Notes: generated by a model from the letters alone, not told the origin. A stretch of DNA of 64,000 nt from Monomorium pharaonis (GCF_013373865.1 NC_050469.1:32655822-32719821), one strand, 5' to 3'; positions 1-11,530 are shown, counted from the stretch's first letter. Translations and numbers: made by a program.

Positions 1-155
1 TTTTATAACTCCGTTGTTGTTTAAATTCGACGTGTAAACGTAGTATTCTCGCACAAGTCATTCCCCCACCAATCAACCGTGCGAAAAAGTCGTGCGACGA
101 TCATTCCTGCACGACTATTCTACCCAAATCTCGCACAGATGAACACTTTGTCTAG
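1..155. repeat. Dispersed repeat family A, head fragment
   Basis: The stretch from about 45 to 140 (TCGCACAAGT, CACCAATCAA, CGTGCG, CACGACTATTC, CTCGCAC) matches a second stretch at about 60940-61040 with few changes. The family is rich in short CGTGCG/TCGCAC words. The homologous tail lies at 600-830, so this member appears to be split by later insertions between 155 and 600. No protein function is supported. Confidence 0.6.
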
Positions 156-291
156 GATTGCCATATTAATTTTTTGAAACTAGGACTTACAGGCTTAAAA
201 CCCTGGACATTTCTGTTGCAACTCTGGACATATATGAGAATAAGTTAATTACATCTAATAAATGTTATAAAATTATACAATAGGAATGTAG

Positions 292-322
292 TAACCTAAC
301 CTAACCTAACCTAACCTAACCT
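292..322. repeat. Interstitial telomere repeat (CCTAA)n
   Basis: About six head-to-tail CCTAA units, the complement of the insect telomere repeat TTAGG. The run is far too short for a chromosome end and is embedded in other sequence. The same run recurs at 30934-30963 in the duplicated segment. Confidence 0.85.
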
Positions 323-334
323 TAACTAAATAAC

Positions 335-405
335 CTACTAATTCAATCCTGGTACTTTGCCCCGTTTGGGATAGAAATCCAAAGGGAAAGGAAGAAGAAG
401 AAGAA
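335..405 (+). repeat. Possible LINE-like 3' tail ending in (GAA)n
   Basis: A GC-richer stretch with GGGATAGAAATCC is followed by a short GAA run at 391-404. Such tails are typical of non-LTR retrotransposon 3' ends, but no coding part is present, so this is only a suggestion. The duplicate lies at about 30990-31045. Confidence 0.25.
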
Positions 406-599
406 CCTATCAATTCGTGTCGCACAGACATCGTCATGCATCATAGTATTACGACCGCGTTAAAGTTGAGCAGTACAAAGTAATAAATATTAGTGGATAT
501 AATAATTTATTCTATTTAAAAAAAAAAACAAGCATGAAGATTTCAAAATAAGAAGTCAAAAGTTTTGACGTCACAATATTAAAACATTTCTCGACAAAA

Positions 600-830
600 C
601 TTCTGATCATACACATTTAGCTACAAAAGAGGGGCTCTGCTCTAAACCACTTTTCGCTTTCGTTATTTTCTACACAATTGTAATAAATAATAGAATATGT
701 TACTCGTGCGGGTGAACGCACTCGCCTTCGATTCGTGCGTTTACTCGCACTTGTTGGAAATAATCGACTTTTCGCACGTGTAACACAAATATCTATTATC
801 TCACAATACAAAAGCCCAAAATTTACTTTG
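600..830. repeat. Dispersed repeat family A, tail fragment
   Basis: It contains ACTCGTGCGGGTGAACGC, CTCGCACTTG and CACAAATATCTATTAT. These words recur in diverged form at 61255-61335 and, in reverse orientation, at 54590-54720. A minus-strand open frame over 617-811 is a by-product of the repeat and is not treated as a gene. Confidence 0.6.
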
Positions 831-875
831 CATATAATATAAGCAAAGGTTGCTGAGCAAAATTTTTTTATTTAA

Positions 876-1729
876 CCTTTCAGAGGGCCAGAAAAGCCAA
901 TATATTGGTTCCAAATAAAAATCATTTTCTCATAGATGTAAGACGTATACAAGCACTCTAGCATACATGAACACACATTCATACACGCAACACACTCTCA
1001 TACACACACATACATGCAAATATACACACATATGCACATTCATAGGCAGAAATTATAGAAGAATTTGTATAGATCGATTATGATCAATCGATTATGTGCA
1101 GCATCCTATTTTGAGCTTTATCATACATTATCATAAAAAATGCATGCTTTATAAATATATAAAATAAATTAAAAATAATTATCCAAAAAAACTTGAAAAA
1201 TTTTTAGTAACAAAAAAATGTTATAAAATTATTTAAAAAATTAAAAAAAATTTTAAAACGAAAACAAAAACCTACAAAAAAAGAGAAAAGAGCTACATAA
1301 ACTTTACGTCCATGTCGTTAGTTCGGGTAATGCTAAAGGAGAGTTGTGATATTTGAATTTTTTACGTTTTTGAGGACAATAATAAAGTTATGAGTGAGAA
1401 TTTTCGTAATTTGACGTTACCGTTGTATTTAGCGACCCAAAAACCCTTATATAAGCCTTATTTGCAAAATTTAAAATTAAAAAAATTTTTTTTAAACTAA
1501 ATTTAATAAAAAAGAATTATATTTATCATTAAGATCTGATGTAGACCGTTAGGCGATTTAAAAACTTATTGATATGTTAAAATTTTTTTCCTTACCTTAG
1601 CAGGCCGGAAAGTCACTATAGTAACTCAATCCATGATCGGAACTTTATATATAATAAACTCATGATATAAGACAAGTTGGGTCATTTTCAAAGGCAGTTT
1701 TAAGATCTCAAATCCCGGCCCTCTAAAGG
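876..1729. mobile_element. Non-autonomous piggyBac-type element
   Basis: The element is bounded by TTAA on both sides (872-875 and 1730-1733). The terminal inverted repeats are CCTTTCAGAGGGCC on the left and, read inward, CCTTTAGAGGGCCGGG on the right. TTAA targets and CCYTT-type ends are the signature of the piggyBac superfamily. The 854-bp body is AT-rich, contains a CA/TACA-rich patch near 950-1050, and has no transposase frame. A near-identical copy is at 31516-32365. Confidence 0.75.
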
Positions 1730-1953
1730 TTAATAAGAATATGGGAGCTTGACATTACAGTATCTAGGATCGCAGCTTTAAACTTGTGCGCATAATACAA
1801 TTTCTTTCCGAACATAATATTTTATGTATTGGAAATGTATAATTCAATTCTACAGTTTTCATTACGAGAAAAAAAGTTCCAAAAATTCTATTAACTTAAC
1901 AAATACCTTTTACGCGAGAAAACACGTAAACTATTACTTCTTTAACTCACTAA

Positions 1954-2491
1954 CAAGGGAACCTCGCGAACTCGCAAATTCAGATTTTAATGAAACTTGG
2001 CATAAATGTAGAGAGGGTGAATACACGAATTTAGAAATTTTTAGTTGGTGCCCAAAAACGGTTTGAAGGGGTGAAACCACCCTTCAAAGTTGAGACATTT
2101 TTGCGGTTTTTCGATATATTTCGGAAACTAAACAAAATATTAAAAAATGTTTCATACAAAAGTTTTACAGCATAAATACCTTCATTTAACTACGCTATTC
2201 ATTTTTCGGAAAAAAAGAAAATTATTAAAAAATTTTTTTTAAATAAATAGCATAGTTAAATAAAGGTATTTATACTGTAAAACTCTCGTATGAAACATTT
2301 TTTTATATTTTGTTTAATTTACGAGATTTATCGAAAAATCGCAAAAATCGTCTCAACTTTGAAGGGTGGTTTCACCTTTTCAAACCGTTTTTGGGCACCA
2401 ACTAAAAATTTCTAAATTTATGTATTCACCCCCTCTACATTATGCCAAGTTTCATTAAAATATGAATTTTCGAGTTTGCGAGGTTCTTTTG
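1954..2491. mobile_element. Palindromic foldback MITE (538 bp)
   Basis: Nearly the whole interval is one imperfect palindrome. The left arm starts CAAGGGAACCTCGCGAACTC and the right arm ends GAGTTTGCGAGGTTCTTTTG. Internal landmarks such as CCAAAAACGGTTTGAA and its complement occur symmetrically around about 2225. TAA lies immediately outside both ends, compatible with a 3-bp target duplication. No coding capacity. The second copy is at 32591-33129. Confidence 0.8.
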
Positions 2492-2518
2492 TAAGACTCA
2501 TAGTTAATTTAGTAAAAT

Positions 2519-2860
2519 TAGCTAAGCAATAACAATCGGAAGAGAACAAGAGCATAAAAAACTCATTGTCAAAAAGGACGTTGTAAAAATAAATTTTGCA
2601 ATTGTTATAGACGAGTTATTAAAAATTGACTGTAGTGGATAACTGATTAATTGATTCTACGGGAGAAAAAAAATTAAAGAAACATGATATAACTTTCTTC
2701 GTATTCGTATTCTATTTGCAAAAAATAAAAGATATAATTGATTAAATCTGGTTTCTGCTCGTGGTTAGACCAACAAGGTTAGCTAAGCAATTACAATAAA
2801 AACGAAGACAAGAGCATGAAAAAACATTTCTGACATAGAAAGCACTTTACAAAATTGATT
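2519..2860. repeat. Diverged tandem duplication, about 260-bp spacing
   Basis: Two related stretches start TAGCTAAGCAATAACAAT (2519) and TAGCTAAGCAATTACAAT (2780). Each is followed by an ACAAGAGCAT(G/A)AAAAAAC-like sequence and a GTAAAA/TTACAAAAT stretch. They are diverged, so this is an old duplication. No function assigned. Confidence 0.45.
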
Positions 2861-3329
2861 ATCTTTTTAAAAAATTGTTATTATTGCTTGTTTAACCCTG
2901 CTGGCTAGCCATAGATTTTAATGAGCTAATTGGGGAACATGTAGACTGAACACATTGATTACCTAGTGTACACAAGAAATGTAGAGTTGATAGATGAATT
3001 TGAATTTAGGCTATGGAATCGTAGTCCATCAAGCTTGTTAGACTGACGTGTCGCTGTTCCGCTTTCTTTGGATGCGGAATTAATTATACTACTTGTATAT
3101 TATATTATATTACTTAAATGTAAAAATATAAAAACTATATAAATATATGTTACTTTTGTCTTGAGACAATAAGTCAATCATATTTAATTCAATGGAGGAT
3201 AATAAGAATTATCGATCTCATCTTAATATTGCTTTATTTGTATCTTATATAAGGGAGGTTGCAGTATGGTTAAGTACATGAGGAATATTTTTAAAAATCC
3301 TTTCTAAGTGAATGTATCCAAAAGTTTTA
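2861..3329. other. AT-rich flank left of giant element copy 1
   Basis: I see no gene here. The last eight bases (3322-3329, AAGTTTTA) are the presumed target site of the giant element. They recur on both sides of copy 2 but not on the right of copy 1. Confidence 0.6.
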
Positions 3330-3346
3330 ATGATACTGAAGTTTGC

Positions 3347-3365
3347 ATCGTTGGAATGCAACGAT
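3347..3365. other. Subterminal hairpin of giant element
   Basis: ATCGTTG-GAATG-CAACGAT: a 7-bp perfect stem with a 5-nt loop, 17 bp inside the element end. It is repeated at all four ends (right end of copy 1 at 17427-17445). It could be a transposase-binding or cleavage landmark; that role is inference. Confidence 0.6.
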
Positions 3366-3479
3366 TTCAATTAAAAAAAAAAAATTAAAGTAATTTATAA
3401 TAGATAAATTTTTCTTGCATAGTTGGTGATAAAATTAGGTAAAAACATTAAAAAATAAATGTTAACAATGTTTCACCCT

Positions 3480-6400
3480 CAAAACTCACCCCTAGATAAA
3501 ATTAAAACCTTAAAAAATTTCTCAATCCTTTTTTATTCCGAGGACCCAAAATATTAGGAGCGTTATTCGTTCAGGAGCATTAAAAAATGAAAATAAAAAA
3601 TTGCGATAAAAATCCATCCCTCGGAACACACCCCTACAGAGGGTTAAAATATTAAAAAATTTATATATCTTTTTCTATTACGAGGACCCAAAATTTTATT
3701 AACGTTATTCGTTCAGGAGCTTCTGAAAGTGAGAATAAAAAATTGGGAAAAAAATCCGTCCCTCGGAACACACCCCTACAGAGGGTTGAAATATTAAAAA
3801 ATTTTTATATTTTTTTCTATTACGAGGACCCAAAATTTTATTAACGTTATTCATTCAGGAGCTTCTGAAAGTGAGAATAAAAAATTGGGAAAAAAATCCG
3901 TCCCTCGGAACACACCCCTACAGAGGGTTAAAATCTTAAAAAATTTCTATATTTTTTTCTATTACGAGGACCCAAAATTTTATTAACGTTATTCGTTCAG
4001 GAGCTTCTGAAAGTGAGAATAAAAAATTAGGAAAAAAATCCGTCCCTCGGAACACACCCCTACAGAGGGTTAAAATATTAAAAAATTTCTATATTTTTTT
4101 CTATTACGAGGACACAAAATTTTATTAACGTTATTCGTTCAGGAGCTTCTGAAAGTAAGAATAAAAAATTAAGAAAAAAATCCGTCCCTCGGAACACACC
4201 CCTACAGAGGGTTGAAATCTTAAAAAATTTTTATATTTTTTTCTATTACGAGGACCCAAAATTTTATTAACGTTATTCGTTCAGGAGCTTCTGAAAGTGA
4301 GAATAAAAAATTTGGAAAAAAATCCGTCCCTCGGAACACACCCCTACAGAGGGTTGAAATCTTAAAAAATTTTTATATTTTTTTCTATTACGAGGACCCA
4401 AAATTTTATTAACGTTATTCGTTCAGGAGCTTCTGAAAGTGAGAATAAAAAATTAGGAAAAAAATCCGTCCCTCGGAACACACCCCTACAGAGGGTTAAA
4501 ATATTAAAAAATTTCTATATTTTTTTCTATTACGAGGACCCAAAATTTTATTAACGTTATTCGTTCAGGAGCTTCTGAAAGTAAGAATAAAAAATTAAGA
4601 AAAAAATCCGTCCTTCGGAACACACCCCTACAGAGGGTTAAAATCTTAAAAAATTTCTATATCTTATTCTATTACGAGGACCCAAAATTTTATTAACGTT
4701 ATTCGTTCAGGAGCTTCTGAAAGTGAGAATAAAAAATTGGGAAAAAAATCCGTCCCTCGGAACACACCCCTACAGAGGGTTGAAATCTTAAAAAATTTCT
4801 ATATTTTTTTCTATTACGAGGACCCAAAATTTTATTAACGTTATTCGTTCAGGAGCTTCTGAAAGTGAGAATAAAAAATTGGGAAAAAAATCCGTCCCTC
4901 GGAACACACCCCTACAGAGGGTTAAAATATTAAAAAATTTCTATATTTTTTTCTATTACGAGGACCCAAAATTTTATTAACGTTATTCGTTCAGGAGCTT
5001 CTGAAAGTGAGAATAAAAAATTGGGAAAAAAATCCGTCCCTCGGAACACACCCCTACAGAGGGTTAAAATCTTAAAAAATTTCTATATTTTTTTCTATTA
5101 CGAGGACCCAAAATTTTATTAACGTTATTCGTTCAGGAGCTTCTGAAAGTGAGAATAAAAAATTAGGAAAAAAATCCGTCCCTCGGAACACACCCCTACA
5201 GAGGGTTAAAATCTTAAAAAATTTCTATATCTTATTCTATTACGAGGACCCAAAATTTTATTAACGTTATTCGTTCAGGAGCTTCTGAAAGTGAGAATAA
5301 AAAATTGGGAAAAAAATCCGTCCCTCGGAACACACCCCTACAGAGGGTTGAAATCTTAAAAAATTTTTATATTTTTTTCTATTACGAGGACCCAAAATTT
5401 TATTAACGTTATTCGTTCAGGAGCTTCTGAAAGTGAGAATAAAAAATTGGGAAAAAAATCCGTCCCTCGGAACACACCCCTACAGAGGGTTAAAATATTA
5501 AAAAATTTCTATATTTTTTTCTATTACGAGGACCCAAAATTTTATTAACGTTATTCGTTCAGGAGCTTCTGAAAGTGAGAATAAAAAATTGGGAAAAAAA
5601 TCCGTCCCTCGGAACACACCCCTACAGAGGGTTAAAATCTTAAAAAATTTCTATATTTTTTTCTATTACGAGGACCCAAAATTTTATTAACGTTATTCGT
5701 TCAGGAGCTTCTGAAAGTAAGAATAAAAAATTAAGAAAAAAATCCGTCCTTCGGAACACACCCCTACAGAGGGTTAAAATCTTAAAAAATTTCTATATCT
5801 TATTCTATTACGAGGACCCAAAATTTTATTAACGTTATTCGTTCAGGAGCTTCTGAAAGTGAGAATAAAAAATTGGGAAAAAAATCCGTCCCTCGGAACA
5901 CACCCCTACAGAGGGTTGAAATCTTAAAAAATTTTTATATTTTTTTCTATTACGAGGACCCAAAATTTTATTAACGTTATTCGTTCAGGAGCTTCTGAAA
6001 GTAAGAATAAAAAATTAAGAAAAAAATCCGTCCCTCGGAACACACCCCTACAGAGGGTTAAAATCTTAAAAAATTTCTATATCTTATTCTATTACGAGGA
6101 CCCAAAATTTTATTAACGTTATTCGTTCAGGAGCTTCTGAAAGTGAGAATAAAAAATTGGGAAAAAAATCCGTCCCTCGGAACACACCCCTACAGAGGGT
6201 TGAAATCTTAAAAAATTTTTATATTTTTTTCTATTACGAGGACCCAAAATTTTATTAACGTTATTCGTTCAGGAGCTTCTGAAAGTGAGAATAAAAAATT
6301 GGGAAAAAAATCCGTCCTTCGGAACACACCCCTACAGAGGGTTGAAATCTTAAAAAATTTCTATATTTTTTTCTATTACGAGGACCCAAAATTTTATTAA

Positions 6401-8574
6401 CGTTATTCGTTGAGGAGCTTCTGAACGTGAGAATAAAAAATTGGGAAAAAAATCCGTCCCTCGGAACACACCCCTACAGAGGGTTGAAATCTTAAAAAAT
6501 TTTTATATTTTTTTCTATTACGAGGACCCAAAATTTTATTAACGTTATTCGTTCAGGAGCTTCTGAAAGTGAGAATAAAAAATTTGGAAAAAAAATCCGT
6601 CCCTCGGAACACACCCCTACAGAGGGTTGAAATCTTAAAAAATTTTTATATTTTTTTCTATTACGAGGACCCAAAATTTTATTAACGTTATTCGTTCAGG
6701 AGCTTCTGAAAGTGAGAATAAAAAATTGGGAAAAAAATCCGTCCCTCGGAACACACCCCTACAGAGGGTTGAAATCTTAAAAAATTTCTATATTTTTTTC
6801 TATTACGAGGACCCAAAATTTTATTAACGTTATTCGTTCAGGAGCTTCTGAAAGTGAGAATAAAAAATTGGGAAAAAAATCCGTCCCTCGGAACACACCC
6901 CTACAGAGGGTTGAAATATTAAAAAATTTTTATATTTTTTTCTATTACGAGGACCCAAAATTTTATTAACGTTATTCGTTCAGGAGCTTCTGAAAGTGAG
7001 AATAAAAAATTAGGAAAAAAATCCGTCCCTCGGAACACACCCCTACAGAGGGTTAAAATATTAAAAAATTTCTATATTTTTTTCTATTACGAGGACCCAA
7101 AATTTTATTAACGTTATTCGTTCAGGAGCTTCTGAAAGTAAGAATAAAAAATTAAGAAAAAAATCCGTCCTTCGGAACACACCCCTACAGAGGGTTAAAA
7201 TCTTAAAAAATTTCTATATCTTATTCTATTACGAGGACCCAAAATTTTATTAACGTTATTCGTTCAGGAGCTTCTGAAAGTGAGAATAAAAAATTGGGAA
7301 AAAAATCCGTCCCTCGGAACACACCCCTACAGAGGGTTGAAATCTTAAAAAATTTCTATATTTTTTTCTATTACGAGGACCCAAAATTTTATTAACGTTA
7401 TTCGTTCAGGAGCTTCTGAAAGTGAGAATAAAAAATTGGGAAAAAAATCCGTCCCTCGGAACACACCCCTACAGAGGGTTAAAATATTAAAAAATTTCTA
7501 TATTTTTTTCTATTACGAGGACCCAAAATTTTATTAACGTTATTCGTTCAGGAGCTTCTGAAAGTGAGAATAAAAAATTGGGAAAAAAATCCGTCCCTCG
7601 GAACACACCCCTACAGAGGGTTAAAATCTTAAAAAATTTCTATATTTTTTTCTATTACGAGGACCCAAAATTTTATTAACGTTATTCGTTCAGGAGCTTC
7701 TGAAAGTAAGAATAAAAAATTAAGAAAAAAATCCGTCCTTCGGAACACACCCCTACAGAGGGTTAAAATCTTAAAAAATTTCTATATCTTATTCTATTAC
7801 GAGGACCCAAAATTTTATTAACGTTATTCGTTCAGGAGCTTCTGAAAGTGAGAATAAAAAATTGGGAAAAAAATCCGTCCCTCGGAACACACCCCTACAG
7901 AGGGTTAAAATCTTAAAAAATTTCTATATCTTATTCTATTACGAGGACCCAAAATTTTATTAACGTTATTCGTTCAGGAGCTTCTGAAAGTGAGAATAAA
8001 AAATTGGGAAAAAAATCCGTCCCTCGGAACACACCCCTACAGAGGGTTGAAATCTTAAAAAATTTCTATATTTTTTTCTATTACGAGGACCCAAAATTTT
8101 ATTAACGTTATTCGTTGAGGAGCTTCTGAACGTAAGAATAAAAAATTGGGAAAAAAATCCGTCCCTCGGAACACACCCCTACAGAGGGTTGAAATCTTAA
8201 AAAATTTTTATATTTTTTTCTATTACGAGGACCCAAAATTTTATTAACGTTATTCGTTCAGGAGCTTCTGAAAGTGAGAATAAAAAATTGGGAAAAAAAT
8301 CCGTCCCTCGGAACACACCCCTACAGAGGGTTGAAATCTTAAAAAATTTTTATATTTTTTTCTATTACGAGGACCCAAAATTTTATTAACGTTATTCGTT
8401 CAGGAGCTTCTGAAAGTGAGAATAAAAAATTGGGAAAAAAATCCGTCCCTCGGAACACACCCCTACAGAGGGTTGAAATCTTAAAAATTTCTATATCTTA
8501 TTCTATTACGAGGACCCAAAATTTTATTAACGTTATTCGTTCATGAGCTTCTGAAAGTGAGAATAAAAAATTGC
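3480..8574 (+). repeat. 142-bp satellite array, left arm, copy 1
   Basis: About 36 head-to-tail units; successive TCCGTC marks at 3755, 3897 and 4039 are exactly 142 bp apart. Each unit has a GC-rich box (CCCTCGGAACACACCCCTAC then AGAGGG, closing a 5-bp stem), an AT tract, GAGGACCCAAAA, and an imperfect 16-bp palindrome TTCAGGAGCTTCTGAA. Higher-order structure is visible: the CCTTCGG variant recurs at 4607, 5743, 7164 and 7732, spaced near multiples of 142 (8, 10 and 4 units). The outermost unit (about 3477-3610) is strongly diverged and belongs to the shared terminal repeat. Open frames here are artefacts of the repeat. Confidence 0.95.
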
Positions 8575-9563
8575 GAAGAAATGTATTATATTCTTATAAT
8601 ATATTATAATATATATTTAGAATATATTTTCTATATTCTCATATTCTTTATATAATATTATATTTTTTATATATTCCCTATTATATTTTTTATATAATAT
8701 ATTCTTGTAATAGATTATATTGTTTAAAATAATATGGTGGTGATTTTAAAAATAAAGTAATATACTAAAATTTCTTTTACTTGCATCCGAGATTTTCATT
8801 TAAGGTACAATTATAAAAAAAAAAAATTATATTTTCAGTTGGCGACATAGATATCGATAATATTAATTTGAATGCTTGGAGGCACAGTCTTCTTTTTATA
8901 TATTATTTTTTTTTTATAAAATATTCAAATGTTATGCGCAAACCAAACTAGAAAACATTCTTTTCACTAAGGAACTGGGTCGTCGATTAAAAGGTGTGAA
9001 TCAAAATCCTTATCAATTAGAATAAACCATATTTGTTAAATACTGATCAATCAATATTTGACAATTTTTAATAATGTGTTATGAAAAAAAAAAACAGTTT
9101 ATTATCAGTTATAAAAAATTTTACAAAATATAAAAAACTGCACAAATTTCAATTTTTAGAGGCAAACATTCACGAAATAAACGTGTATTCTTTACATCTT
9201 AGTTTCATATGGACTAATATGGCAGAATGTACCATTTCTAGCTACAATTCTTAACTTTATTTTGAAATTGTTTTATAAAAATGTTGCAGAAAAAGTGCAA
9301 ACAACAATATACTGCTCGGTAGATGAAAAAACATCTAATGAGACCGGACTTTATTATTTGTAAGAATATGTTATAAAAAATTATTTCCATAGAAAATATA
9401 ATCATAATTTATTTAATTAACAGACATAATAATGTTACAAATTATATAATGTTTAAAAATAATGTTAATAGTAATAGACTGATTTTATGAATTGCCACAG
9501 CATATTTTTAAAAACCTGACATTACGTTAGCGATTAGATTTACATGCCGCAAAAAATAAGTGC
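8575..9563. other. AT-rich core segment of giant element
   Basis: Includes a TA-rich patch of TATA/ATAT palindromes at 8585-8720, then plain AT-rich sequence. I see no gene, RNA or clear TIR element in it. It is duplicated at about 39222-40204. Confidence 0.6.
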
Positions 9564-9615
<52 letters not shown>

Positions 9616-9713
9616 ACACGGTGGGCCGCCCTAAGCTGCGACTCCGAATCCGAGTCCGTGCTCGAGAATTACCCACTCCACTCACGCACACGGATCGAGC
9701 TCCGTCTATCTAC

Positions 9714-9758
<45 letters not shown>

Positions 9759-9839
9759 ATAACAATCGCGGCGACGGCTCTCGCGATTGTTATGATCTCT
9801 CTCTCTCTCTCTTTCTCTCTCTCCTCTCTCTCTCTGTAG
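9564..9839. repeat. (GA)n tract plus 130-bp GA/CT hairpin
   Basis: A GA microsatellite (about 9566-9608) leads into a GC-rich spacer and then a long hairpin from CTACAG (9710) to CTGTAG (9839). The stem is a GA run on one side and a CT run on the other. Its apex has an 18-bp unique stem, GATCATAACAATCGCG against CGCGATTGTTATGATC, around GCGACGGCTCT. The same unit is at 40205-40483. Open frames over it are dinucleotide artefacts. Confidence 0.8.
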
Positions 9840-10219
9840 GTTCTTAGAGGGCTTGCCCTAAAACCAAAATAAACGCTTCTATCTATCTATCTCTCGTTAT
9901 CAATTCTTTTCTTTACAAATAAAAAAGTATAAAATTGTTTAAACATTCCTTTAATTTTAATTAAAACAAATTAGAACATGAGACGTGTCATCCAAAACAT
10001 CTATTTTAGAAAAATTTTAAACCAACATCGCGTAGTTATAGTTTTCTCATACGAGTAATGAGCATCGAAGAACAATGACATTAGTATAATACAACGCGTG
10101 ACAATTCGTAAAATAAATAGTTTACATACTTTAACAACTAAATATAAAAATTTATCATGATTTTATGATTAAGTTTTTAACATTTTATGTAACGCTTTTG
10201 TTAAACAACATATAAATCT
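9840..10219. other. AT-rich core segment
   Basis: Begins with a GGGCTTGCCCT mini-palindrome and a short CTAT run at about 9878-9892, followed by AT-rich DNA. No gene seen. Confidence 0.5.
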
Positions 10220-10484
10220 AGTCATAAACTTTTTTATATAAATATTTATATTGGAATAAGTATATAATTTACAATATTTTTAGTAATTTAAAATTATTGC
10301 TATTAAATATATAAGAAAGTAATTTATTTTTTATTACATTTTATTCTTTAAAATGACATAACAGAATAAATAATAAGAAAATAGAATAAATAGTATTAGG
10401 CACTCATTGTTAGTGCACGGTTGCAGTCAGCCGTTTACATCGTTATCCTAATGTATCGAATCGTAAAGATCACTTCCAAGCTAG

Positions 10485-10558
10485 CAGCTATAGCCGATAG
10501 CGTAAGGGAATAGATTGGTAAAACGGAGTACCGCGCGCGTTGTTGCGAGTTCAAATCT
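10485..10558 (+). repeat. tRNA-derived (Pol III-like) sequence, left arm
   Basis: An A-box-like TAGCCGATAGCGTAAGGG (10491-10508) is followed 38 bp later by a B-box-like GAGTTCAAATC (10547-10557), then a T-rich tract. It does not fold into a convincing cloverleaf, so it is a tRNA-derived relic rather than a functional tRNA gene. Its partner in the right arm is on the minus strand. Confidence 0.5.
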
Positions 10559-11093
10559 TTATTTTCTTTCTTTTTGCATTTTTATAATTACTTTACATGT
10601 AACTATACAGCACATTTTAGGTGCATTCCGTTTCATGCATGATGCGCATAATGCATCGTTTATTCTTTCTTTTATTTTGTTTGATGGACAACGAGAATTA
10701 ACAATGCACAATGCACATCATGCGAAACAAAATGCACTCTTAAAAAAAACGTTTTTTTTATTATTATTTTGAATTTGCCACATAATTTTTATTTATTGAA
10801 AAAGTAAGAAAATGTTTTCACTTACAATCAAAGTAAGGCAAACAAAATTAAAAGTGGTTTTTAAATTATACTCTTTTTATGTTTCTATGTATATACAAAA
10901 ATTTATATATGTATAAAAATGGTATAATGTAAATGCAGTAAATCTTTTTGATAATTATATATACATACGTACAGGATGTCTAAGATGTACAAATTCTTTT
11001 TATATAGCGTAAAATATCTATAGTGTAAGTCTCATACTGTTTAGCATTATTGCAATAACCAAAATATTAGTTTTTCAAATTATACGAATGAGA

Positions 11094-11318
11094 CAGAGGC
11101 GGCGTAAGTGGGGTATGCAAAACTTGCACTGCACCATCAGGGAGCGCTAATTGATATCAAATTTTTTTAATAATAATTTTATACAATTTTTTCAAAATAC
11201 TTTTCTCAAAATTTTCATTGTCATGTATGCTTGTCAATATTCTCAGACATGATCCGGATTACAACACGGGAAATTTAAACTTGCGTACGGGGCGCTTGAA
11301 TATCTAGCGGCGGCCCTG
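11094..11318. mobile_element. hAT-type MITE, 225 bp
   Basis: The ends are CAGAGGCGGCG on the left and, read inward, CAGGGCCGCCGCTAG on the right. A perfect 8-bp target duplication GAATGAGA lies at 11086-11093 and 11319-11326. CAG-type ends with an 8-bp TSD are diagnostic of the hAT superfamily. No coding sequence. The duplicate is at 41743-41965. Confidence 0.85.
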
Positions 11319-11530
11319 GAATGAGAGCACACCAAGGAAAGCGCTCAAGCCGGCTCGAGCGAGACGTGGAAACGGCGGCAGTCAGCGAAGGGGGAAAGGG
11401 GAAGCGCGTTGTTGCCACGCTTTGCCGCTCCCACGTCCCGCCGCACCGCACCGATGTTTGATACAGTGGGCCGTACTATATAGCCTGCAGCTCGAGCGGC
11501 TCGAGTGATTTCCTTGGCGCGCTCTTATTC
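11319..11530. mobile_element. GC-rich palindromic MITE
   Basis: Inverted ends of about 42 bp: GAATGAGAGCACACCAAGG...GGCTCGAGC on the left, and GCTCGAGCGGCTCGAG...CCTTGGCGCGCTCTTATTC on the right. The hAT MITE has inserted at its left edge and used the first eight bases as target. These ends may also be the innermost part of the enclosing foldback's arms. The interior is unusually GC-rich (about 11370-11450). Confidence 0.55.

Noticed and set aside
1824..2066. 80-codon frame entering the palindromic MITE
   Set aside because: It overlaps a foldback arm and has no domain; its reading frame is accidental.
3480..8574. CRISPR array
   Set aside because: The repeat is continuous with no unique spacers, the DNA is animal, and no cas genes are present.
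3480..8574. Centromeric satellite
   Set aside because: Arrays of 4-5 kb are bounded by transposon ends with a target duplication and occur as inverted pairs. They may resemble centromeric DNA in structure but nothing here shows centromere function.
9564..9839. RE-repeat and LS-repeat frames (also at 19903-20133 and 40203-40505)
   Set aside because: Dinucleotide GA/CT repeats give such frames in every phase.
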